The notes beneath the pieces were generated by a model that made no database searches, was not told the origin of the DNA, and saw only the letters and a list, made by a program, of their open reading frames with translations. The position numbers were made by a program, and so were the translations under genes. A DNA stretch of 64,000 nucleotides from Yponomeuta sedellus (Eukaryota; Arthropoda; Insecta; Lepidoptera; Yponomeutidae): assembly GCA_934045075.1 (NCBI GenBank), contig OW203723.1, positions 6,669,913 through 6,733,912 on the forward strand. Direction: 5' to 3'. Of this stretch, positions 1 through 61,129 are shown piece after piece (the first letter of the stretch is position 1; each line of letters starts with the position of its first letter).

Positions 1-65
1 ACAGCTGCTAAGTAAGCCTTAGTTGAATAAAAAAATCACAAAGCCATTAATTAAAAATATAAGTT

Positions 66-200
66 TTAAAAAACACCTATTTTAGAGGCTAAAAATTCTC
101 CAACCCGAACCCCGAACCCGCGACCTCACTGCGGCATAGGTGGAATTTTCAGCCTCTAAAATAGGTTTTTATTATTGTCCTTAGTACGGGTTAGTGCATT
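66..200. repeat. SINE tail fragments in inverted arrangement
   Basis: aaacacctattttagaggct at 68 pairs with agcctctaaaataggttttt at about 150. Followed by ttgtccttagtacgggttag, the tail of the tRNA-type SINE family common in this window. Confidence 0.7.
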
Positions 201-444
201 AAAAAAAAAGTGTTATAAAAGAAAATACAAAATATTTATTTCAGATTACGGAAAATAAGTATGTATCATAAAAACACGGAATTATAACGGAAGTATTATA
301 GAAACAACAAAAACTCATGCTCGACACAAACAATTTAAAAATACTTTCGATATCGAATCAAAGGGTACGTTATCATTTCTAGCGTACGACTTTCAGGGTT
401 AGCTTCTGGCAAACTATTATATCGATGGTTAGCTGGAATGAGGA

Positions 445-1545
445 GCTGGTTCGCGCCACGGCGAGAGCCGGCTCATGCGGAACACCCCCATCGGTCTACC
501 GTTGACGTAAATCGTATTTTTTTCGTTCTGAAAACATGAAAGAGGAGATTATACTTGGTGTCAACACTTTCTATATCCCCACTGCTGGGGCATGAGTCCC
601 TTTCTGCATCACATCGAAGGTTAGGCCATACTCCTCCACGGGCGACTATACAACAAACGCATATAAAAATATATAAAAATGTCATATATAAAAATGTCGT
701 GACACAGTGATTGCTATCGAACTCATCCGTTATATATACTCGTATAGCTATAGAGTATCGCAATTCATTGAAAAATACTGTGCAGTGATTCTCGGCTTAT
801 GACTATATTGACCCATTGTAGGTTCCCACTTCTGGGGCACGGGACTCTTTCTGCATCGCAGGAAGGTTAGTCTATACTCCACCACGGGGGCCAAGTCCGG
901 GTTGGTGGAGGATTGTAAGGCAGTGGCGGACCTTACTTTCAGAAATTATCAAGCCGCCCATATGGCCCCTGATATGGCTTAGCGACTGCCAATACAGGAC
1001 AGCCAGCACCACTCATATAGCTATGAATAAGCATCGCGAGTTATTATGAAATACTGTGCAGTTATTCTCTGCTTATGAATATATTAACCCATTGTAGGTT
1101 CCCACTTCTGGGGCACGGAACTCTCTCTGCATCGCAGGAAGGTTAGTCTATACTCCTCCACGGCGACCAAGTCCGGGTTGGTGGAGGATTGTAGGACAGT
1201 GGCGGGCCTAACTGTCAGAAGTTATCAAGCCGCCCATTAGGCCTCTGATATGGCTTAGCGACTGCCATTACAGGACAGCCGGCACCACTCATGTAGCTAT
1301 GAATAAGCATCGCGAGTTATTAAGAAATACTGTGCAGTTATTCTCTGCTTATGACTATATTAACCCATTGTAGGTTCCCACTTCTGGGGCACGGAACTCT
1401 CTCTGCATCGGCAGGAAGGTTAGTCTATACTCCTCCACGGGGGCCAAGGTTTTCTAGTTTGAGGTGAGAGCCGGCTCATGCGGATCACCCCCATTGATGT
1501 ACCATTTACGTAAAACGTGTTTTTTATCGTTCTGAAAACAGGTTA
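445..1545. repeat. 276-bp tandem repeat with flanking direct repeats
   Basis: The units begin near 769, 1045 and 1321 (gaaatactgtgcagtkattc, then cattgtaggttcccacttct at 814, 1090 and 1366; period 276). Each unit carries antisense 5S-type SINE sequence (gggccaagtccgggttggtg). On both sides stands cggctcatgcggawcacccc with a similar tail (445-535 and 1455-1545). Confidence 0.75.
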
Positions 1546-1549
1546 ACAG

Positions 1550-1720
1550 GCATCTTCACTCACACTAGATGGGTGAAGCGACCACTCGGATACTGCAGTG
1601 CCTGGGACATAGTTTTTAGATGGTGTAAACTTGCCCAGCACCTATATAATCCTGACAGCGCGAAGAAATGTGGCTTGGTAGGCTCCGCACTTATTGACTA
1701 GTCTTTCCTGTGGGCTAGGC
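1550..1720 (-). repeat. SINE fragment (family with 'cactggacgctgta' end)
   Basis: Antisense match to 5110-5260: actagatgggtgaagcgacc, atggtgtaaacttgcccagc and actagtctttcctgtgggct. Lies just past the last exon seen. Confidence 0.65.
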
Positions 1721-1731
1721 CCTACGTTATA

Positions 1732-1737
1732 TTTATT
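1732..1737 (-). terminator. Possible polyadenylation signal
   Basis: AATAAA on the minus strand, about 80 nt past the TGA at 1819 that would end exon 18 if it is terminal. It lies within or next to a SINE fragment, so the match may be chance. Confidence 0.25.
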
Positions 1738-1818
1738 ACTGTGAATAGTCATTCAATAACTAATGCTGTGGGTTTTGTAAATAAATAAAATTAAATGGCG
1801 GAGACGTTCGTTCTAAGT

Positions 1819-53466
<51,648 letters not shown>

Positions 53467-53969
53467 CTGGAAAATGTCATGGTTTAGTGTGAGTTGCTTT
53501 CTACAGTAGACATAGACATAATTTATTGGTAGTATTCATTACATATCAAGGGAAAATAAATTATTTAATAATAATAATAATAAGTATTTTTATTCATAAA
53601 TATGATATATTACACTAAGCATCAAGTTACACTTTAATTTAATACAAAAGTAGGTAATATGTATGAATATCCTAAGATGTGGAGCCTCTGCTTCTTAAAA
53701 GAGGAAGCTTAAAATTTAATAGGAATAAACACGAAAAACAAGAATATAATTTACAAATGTCAAAATAAACATATTAACATCACAAACATAATAAATCTTA
53801 GTTACTACCGAGAACCGATATTTTATTAATCTATGTAAAATGTTCTAATATAGTATAGGAATCAATCAATCAAATTTATTATATTATATTTATTATATTA
53901 TATAAATTATATAACTAACGCTATGTTGTCAGTTTTATAAGCGAGGAATTCGTCATGCGTGTAAAAAGT

Positions 53970-55100
53970 ATTAGCGGGTTAGCGATTGCGAGCGCTAGGA
54001 TCCTGAAGTGATTAAGATTACCACACAAATTAATTACTCGTAATTTAGATACTTTGGAATATTTTTTTAGGGTAGCTGAGGTCGAACACCGGCGTGCAGC
54101 CGTGGTCTGACTTCCGCACCTGGAAAATGTCGTTGTTTAGTCTGAGCAACTCTCTACAGGGTTTGCGAGCGCTAGCATCCGAGAGTAGTAGTTAGACGAG
54201 CGCAAAGTGTGTAACATTACTACACAATTACTTGTACTTTGAACACTTTGGATTTTTTGAAATGAAATTAAAAGGTCTTATTCAAAGTAGCGCAGAAACT
54301 GCAGCTTAATGAACGTTAGAATCCAAACTAGGTGTCCATTTCAAAATCTAGCTTCAATCAATATTCAAGCTTGCTAAGTTCGAACGTCAGCGTGGTCATG
54401 CATGGTTCGAAGTTCAAAATCAGCCATGGTCTGATTTCCACACCTGGAGAAAGTCGTGGTTTAGTATGAGCAGCCCTCTACAGTATTAGCGGGTCGGCGA
54501 TTGCTAGCTCTGGGATCCTAAAGTGATTATCACCACACAAATTAATTACTCGTACTTTAGATACTTTGGATTTTTTTAAGGTAGATGGTCTGACTTCCGT
54601 ACGAGAATGTCGTAGTTTAATAGCAACCCTCTAGAGTGTTAGCGAATTAGCTATTGCGAGCATTGGGATCCTAAAGTGATTAAGATTACAACGCAACTTA
54701 ATTACTTGTACTTTAGATACTTTGGATTTTTTTAAGGTAGATAAAGTCGAACGTCGACGTGCAGCCGCGGTCTGACTTCCGCGCCTGGAAAATGTCATCG
54801 TTAAATATAAGCAGCCCTCTACAGTATTAGCGGGTCAGCGATTGCGAGCGCTGGGATCCAAAAGTGCTTAACATTACCACACAACTTAGTTACTTGTTCT
54901 TTGGATATTTCGAACTTTGGTAATATGAGCAAACACCCAGCTATGCAGAACACCTGGAAAATGTCGTGGTTTAGGGTGAGCAGCCCTCTACACGGTTAGC
55001 GGGTTAGTGATTGTGAGCGCTGGGACCCAAGAGTGGTTAAAATTACCACACAACTTAATTATGCGTACTTTGGATACTTCAAACTTTAGTAATATGGGGA
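53970..55100 (-). repeat. Degenerate tandem array of the exon 1 splice-acceptor edge
   Basis: Five imperfect copies, in plus-strand order at about 54072-54160, 54373-54483, 54580-54640, 54737-54826 and 54930-54993, resemble 53421-53508. That reference block is the first ~17 codons of exon 1 plus the polypyrimidine tract and acceptor. Copies at 54072 and 54737 still keep ttttccag followed by codons for RKSD-G-T. Spacer sequence (tagcgggt-agcgattgcgagcgctgggatcc and accacacaa-ttaattact) is repeated between them. The copies stop before the DPNC motif, so they encode only a fragment. Confidence 0.75.
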
Positions 55101-55314
55101 AATACTTTGACTAGGCTAAGAGAACTTGGTTGTATTGGCAGTTAACAAAAGCAATATCGGATGAGCGATTTCATACGATGTCGGTTGATAAATATTGTAT
55201 ACACTAACAAAATAACTGAGCCTGATTTTCGAGCCAAGCCGTATTCGTTTGGTAAGTACTAGTGATTTGAACCGGTCGCATAAAATACAATACCGGCAAA
55301 AACCGTTTTTTTCT

Positions 55315-55525
55315 TATGTCGTCAGGCTATACTAGTCCATGCTGGACACAGCCTTCCCCTAAAGAGCGCCACGTTGTGCTATACCAAGGTGGTAATGCCC
55401 ATAATTCCCACGCTGGGCATGCGGGTTGGGGATCGCAGTTCGGTGGAATTGTACTGCAGGGACGCTGCTGCCCACCCCCCGGTTTGTGTCGCTTAGTCGC
55501 CTTTTACGACACCCGCGGGAAGAAT
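55315..55525 (+). repeat. Dispersed repeat, same as 30575-30745
   Basis: gtcaggctatactagtccat, ccctaaagagcgccacgttg, gatcgcagttcggtggaatt and ccttttacgacacccgcggg. Confidence 0.7.
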
Positions 55526-55529
55526 TGGG

Positions 55530-56094
55530 TTAAAAAGTTCAAGGCGTAATTTCTGGGGTGCGCCCGCTGGCGAAGAGACATTTTATATTGATTTTTCGAG
55601 ATAAAACTTCCTTTCGAAGCAAGCGTTGAAAAAGCAACAAAATTTAAATGACATTTTGACAAACTGTAACGGCAATTTTAATAGGCATATTTAGGTTGAG
55701 CAGGCAGTTTTTAATCCATATCAAACCTCGATTTGTGTCTTCTAAACGTAGTTTTTTTTTCATTCTATGTCGGTCTCAACTATGTTTGTATGGATAATGC
55801 TCTTTGAGGAGCCGCCTTAAAGGAAAATAGCAGCGAAACTATTCGGCAACCAGTGAATCCGTCCAAAGCTTTGGGAATGAGTTTAGAGTTATTTTTGGAT
55901 TGAGACCTTGAAGTTGAGGCAATAACTTGGGTATTGGACTTATTGTGTCATGTGTAACAGCCATTGTAGTCACCAAAAACGCAAAGTGTTACGCAAAAGA
56001 AACCGTTACTATTTTTATTTCGTTCTAACTGACAACTGTTGGAAAAATATCAGAGTTAGAGTCAGTAGACTAGTTTCGCCTTCATGGTCAAACT
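55530..56094. other. Upstream of exon 1, nothing recognised
   Basis: No gene; sequence leads into the 234-bp tandem repeat. Confidence 0.4.
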
Positions 56095-56790
56095 TTACAG
56101 TTGTATGATAGTTGTCTCGGGAACTTATATTACATAAGAAAATTGTAAAAGCTCACGTCTCTATACTGGAAAGGTAGGCATAGACCAAGGTTTGCCGCTT
56201 GCCACGATGCTAATAGACCCCTTTCGCTTCATTAGTCGTTGCGACTTAGTCGATAAATGGCCAATTCGCAAAAAGGCTAACAGTACAAAAAAGGCTAATT
56301 CGCAGAATGACTTGCTTCCAGTCAAACTTTGCAGTTGTATGATAGTTATCTCGGGAACTTATATTACATAAGAAAATTGTAAAAGCTCACGTCTCTACAC
56401 TGGAAAGGTAGGCATAGACCAAGGTTTGCCGCTTGCCACGATGCTAATAGACCCCTTCCGCTTCATTAGTCGTTGCGACTTAGTCGATAAATGGCCAATT
56501 CGCAAAAAGTCTAACAGTACAAAAAAGGCTAATTCGCAGAATGACTTACTTCCAGTCAAACTTTGCAGTTGTATGATAGTTATCTCGGGAACTTATATTA
56601 CATAAGAAAATTGTAAAAGCTCACGTCTCTATACTGGAAAGGTAGGCATAGGCCAAGGTTTGCCGCTTGCCACGATGCTAATAGACCCCTTTCGCTTCAT
56701 TAGTCGTTGCGACTTAGTCGATAAATGGCCAATTCGCAAAAATGCTAACAGTAAAAAAAAGGCTAATTCGCAGAATCGCTTATTCTTTAA
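56095..56790. repeat. 234-bp tandem repeat, about 2.8 units
   Basis: gatagttrtctcgggaactt recurs at about 56107, 56341 and 56575. Units include tacataagaaaattgtaaaa, ggtaggcataga/gccaaggt, cttgccacgatgctaataga and gataaatggccaattcgcaa. The last unit decays into short gcttattc/gcagaatgg runs up to about 56930. Confidence 0.9.
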
Positions 56791-56929
56791 ATGCCTGATT
56801 TGCAGAATGGCTTATTGGCAGAAGGGCCAATTTGCTAGATGGTTAATTCTTAAAATGGCTTATTCTCAAAATGGTAAACTCTCCTTTCATTAACCTTATT
56901 GCGAATTAGCCATTTATCGACTAAGCCGC

Positions 56930-58270
56930 CGTTGCATGCACGCACAACGGTTTTGGGTACTTTTTACTGGCCCTAAGCTTCACTTCCTATTTTGTTAAAA
57001 ATGTCAGCTTGGGATATCCTTTACTGACCTTTCCATCTACGTTTGCTCGATATATTTCTTTCGTTAATCTTTCTCCCTTCATGCTAAAAAAACCGAAAAA
57101 GAAACCTTGATCATGTCTACTGTATCGACCCGCAATAATGAATGATTATCTTTAAGGCTACTGTAAATGCTATCTCGCTTGCACAATTTAACATTTATAG
57201 TGACTATAAAATATTTGTATACTTTTGTTAAATATGGTCTGCGGGTTTGATAATATAAAAGTACGAAAATTTTAGATAAGTACATTTTTGGTTCCCTCTA
57301 CTTAAGTTTTAATACAGAAAACCTGTTTCTACGTTTACAAATTTTAGTGCCAATTTTTCTCAATAAATAAAAAACTAGGTCAGGATGTACACAAGATAAA
57401 CAGGATCTTTCAAACACTTGGAACACATTTATTAAAAGTAGATACTCTCGATTATGGGCATTACCCCCTTTGATAGCACAACGTGGCGCTCTTTGGGGGA
57501 GGGCTGTGTCCAGCAGTGGTCTGGTATAGCCTGGCGATGATGATGACTCTCGATTTATTACATCCACAATAAGTATTAAACAATCATTTCACGACTGATC
57601 TGGTTGGCTGGGAGAAATTCCTAAAGAAATAAGCTCTCCTTTGTACTCATTTATATTACTCTTATGTTTTGTGAAAAATATTTCTTTCTTTGTATACAAT
57701 AAAGCATAGTAATAATAATAATAATGGAATGGGCGAGCGAGACAGAATGTTAGGTGTGACAACAACCGCAGAAAGTACAAGTAGGGTGCCATTAGGGCAA
57801 AGTAAATTAAGCTGCCAATTCACGGATCTTCAGTAAACTTGTTAATTTGTCGAGAGAAATTGTCGGAAAGCAAATGTTGTTTTCGCCTTTGCCCCACCAT
57901 TTGGCTTAGCAAAGTAAGGGCCTGTTTAGATAATGCATTTGAAGAAAATGCGTAGAGAAATCATAATTATACTACTAAATTCTTCTACTTGTTGCTTGTG
58001 CTAATAAGATACATGGTACATTTCTTATCTCTTATTTTGTAGCAATTACCTTAAATTATTGGCCTTGCTGTGCTTTTATATGTAACATATTTTAAACTTT
58101 CGCGACTTGTACACATAGAATATTTTCGGGGCTTAATCGCGTAGTAATTTATTGCTATTTTACCTCGACGTTTATATGTTATTGTTTTAATTAGTTTCGC
58201 AGTTGATATCTCTAACAATAAATAAAATAAAAATGAAATATACTTAATTGCACACGAAACATTGAACAGC
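56930..58270. other. Upstream region, repeats only
   Basis: An antisense copy of the 30575-type repeat (57455-57545), an antisense LINE-like tail (57600-57730) and a MITE arm (58118-58170). No exon found. Confidence 0.45.
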
Positions 58271-58275
58271 ATTGA

Positions 58276-58850
58276 CGACCTCTGAGGCGCAGCGGTAGCG
58301 CATTTCCCTACCATGCAAGAGGTCCCGGGTTCGAACCCCGGCTGGGGACAAAAGTAAACTCCAGGTCTTGGATGTTTACATGTTTGTGATGTCGTTGTTT
58401 CTGGTTCCCACGACACAGGGTATCCTAGTGTGGGGTCAGAAGCAATGTAGGTATGTGCCTGTATGTAAATGTTATGTTATGTTATGGATATAAAAAAATA
58501 ATAAGTACAAAGGCCAGCATTTTACTTCCGTCTTTATTTTACTTTATAGAAGCTTTGTCCACATAGGTGAGCATTTCAACTCCATCTGCTGTTCTTATAA
58601 CTATTGGGAAGGGGCTGGGGGCCCTTGGAGGTGCCCTCAAAGAAATTACTTTACTTTAGACTTTATTCTACCATGCAAGAGGTCCCGGGTTCGAATCCCG
58701 GCTGGGAACAAAAAAAAACCCAGGTCTTGGATGTTTACATGTTTGTGATGTCGTTGTGTCTGGTTCTCACGACACAGGGTATCCTAGTGTGGGGCCAGGT
58801 GCAATTTATGTGCCTGTATGTAAATGTTATGTAATGTTATGTTATTTAGA
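58276..58850 (+). mobile_element. Two tRNA-derived SINE copies ('ggggacaaa' family)
   Basis: The first is complete: gacctctgaggcgcagcggt, gcgcatttccctaccatgca and gtcccgggttcgaaccccgg. The second starts at ctaccatgcaagaggtcccg. Both carry tgtttacatgtttgtgatgt and cgacacagggtatcctagtg. Confidence 0.8.
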
Positions 58851-58852
58851 CG

Positions 58853-59090
58853 GCCTCGGTGGCGGAGCGGTTTGGCACGCTGACTGTAAAACCAAAGGTC
58901 TCGGTTTCGATCCCCGGCCGGGTCAAACTAGGAATCGAACTTTTCTAGTTTGTCTCGGGTCTTGGATGTTATGCATGTATTTATTGTATTAAATCTATCG
59001 TCGAGTTAGCACCTAAAACACAAGTCATTTAGTTGTACTTAGTATAGGGCTAACGATTTCTGTGTAGTATGTCCATGAATATTTGTTTAT
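58853..59090 (+). mobile_element. tRNA-derived SINE, same family as 6964-7195
   Basis: gcctcggtggcggagcggtt, tctcggtttcgatccccggc, then gcacctaaaacacaagtcat and tccatgaatatttg. Confidence 0.8.
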
Positions 59091-59449
59091 TGCACACGAA
59101 AAACACATAAAAGAAACTGAATGGAAGAGAATACATGTACAAAGGCGAGTTTATCTCTGTAAGAGATTGTTTTGGTATAATCAACATAGTTACAATCAGT
59201 CGGTGGCAGGGGTATTTCATTCGTGAAAAAAGCATCTATGTTCACGAATTATTAGAACCTAAATTATTAGATTCTCAAAATCCTATAAAATGGTCTTCCA
59301 GTTTAACTCAAAACAATTTTTTTTTTATAAATGATAAAGCCAAATGATTTTTTTTTATTACATCTTTTCGATTAATAAAAGCGCTTGATACCAAAAGGCA
59401 AGCGAGTTTTAAATTTTATGAAGAAAATTAGAAGCAGGTAGTGTAAGTT

Positions 59450-59615
59450 GTCAAGTCAGAGGCCTTATAGGTGGCTTGATGACTTCTGACAGTAAGGCCC
59501 GCCACTCTCTTACAATCCTCCACCGACCCGGACTTGGCCCCCGTGGTGGAGTATGGCCTAACCTTCCTGCTGTGCAGGAAGAGACCCGTGCCCCGGCAGT
59601 GGGGTTGATATCGCT
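59450..59615 (+). repeat. 5S-type SINE 3' part
   Basis: caagtcagaggccttatagg, gccactctcttacaatcctc, acccggacttggcccccgtg and ccccggcagtggggttgata, running straight into the CATA array. Confidence 0.75.
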
Positions 59616-59635
59616 AGGTACATACGTACGTACGT

Positions 59636-59657
59636 AGATACATACATACATACATAC

Positions 59658-59688
<31 letters not shown>

Positions 59689-59861
59689 CATACATACATA
59701 CATACATACATACATACATACATACATACATACATACATACATACATACATACATACATACATACATACATACATACATACATACATACATACATACATA
59801 CATACATACATACATACATACATACATACATACATACATACATACATACATACATACATAC
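59636..59861. repeat. (CATA)n microsatellite, about 225 bp
   Basis: catacatacatacatacata with few interruptions, starting after cgtacgtacgtagata. The Cys-Met-Tyr-Val frames across it are not genes. Confidence 0.97.
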
Positions 59862-60864
59862 ACACATACTACATAGACTAATAAAATCATAACGCTTTCG
59901 TTCGGCTCTACCAAAAGCAGAGAGGCAGAAGGAAAATCAGTTGACTTAAGAATTTATCAGTCAGTTTGAGCTCTGACAATATTTTTCCCCGGTACTTAAT
60001 CCGGTGGTAAGCCTGGACGTGGTATTTGAAAAGGTCCTTGGGCTTAGACGCTGTGGAGATCTGGCAACCCCTCTAAAGAGATTTGGCTAATTTTATGTAA
60101 ATAACGTTGTTTTTTCGGGACTACAAAATTTGGTGAAGCGATGTGAAATTATTCGCGATTAACTTAAGACTGAAAAATTAAGCAATTTACATTTATATGG
60201 AGCAAAATTAAGAAAATCTGTGCTGCTGAGCAAAAAGATTACTACTTTGAGCAATAAAGCTGCTAATTGTACAGTAGATACTTTACCTTATTGATTCAAC
60301 GTTTCTGTAGTATTGATTATTCTAGCACAGTGCTACAAAAAATTTAATATTTATAATAGACATAAAATCGCCTTCTCTGAGAGAGAGTATGCCCACCGCA
60401 GATTGGCAATGTCAAGCGCTGAAGTATGTACCAACGATGTTTTCCTTCAAGGTTTAGGTAATGGTTTTACTAGCTTCACAAATGTAGGTACTTAGCTTAG
60501 AAAACAAAGTCAGTACATGCCGGGATTTGAACCAATGACCTGCTGAATGTGATATCCGCAGTTTTACCACAGCGCTACCACCGCTCTTGGAACCACCATG
60601 CTTGGTTCATTTAGAAAAAAAAACCGTAAAATGATGCATTTGAGAAAACTAACACCCTTCGCAAAAATCACGTATTGGAGAATACGACACACTGATACTG
60701 CAAAACTGTGTTATTACAATATACTAGTTTGCTAAAATTTTGCCCACCGCTTTCTTTCGCAAAGCGTGACTGTGTCCAGTGACTGGAAGAGGAGATCCGA
60801 AGATCGAGCTGTCTTAGGAGAGGCCTACGGCCAGTAGTGGACTGACACTGGCTGATTATGATGT

Positions 60865-61120
60865 TCATCGATCGATCCCTGTGTGTCCCCACTGCTGGGA
60901 CACGGGTCTCTTCCTGCATTGCAGGAAGGTTAGGCCATACTCCACCACGGGGGCCAAGTCCGGGTTGGTGGAGGTTTGTAATACAGTGGTGTCCCTTAAT
61001 GTCAGAAATTATCAAGCCTCCCATAAGGCCTCTGACATGGCTTAGCGACTGCCTTTGAAAGATAGCCGGCACCCACGAATTAACGTGCCTTGCAAAGCAC
61101 GGAAGCGCACGGAAAAATGA
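60865..61120 (-). mobile_element. 5S-type SINE, antisense
   Basis: tgtccccactgctgggacac, gggccaagtccgggttggtg, ggcctctgacatggcttagc and gcaaagcacggaagcgcacg. Confidence 0.75.
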
Positions 61121-61129
61121 TGATGGTCA

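Noticed and set aside
54072..54993. Extra coding exons upstream of exon 1
   Set aside because: Only the first few codons are copied, stops or frameshifts follow, and the DPNC and HDPHL motifs are missing.
59558..59914. Several Cys-Met-Tyr-Val repeat frames
   Set aside because: All come from the (CATA)n array.
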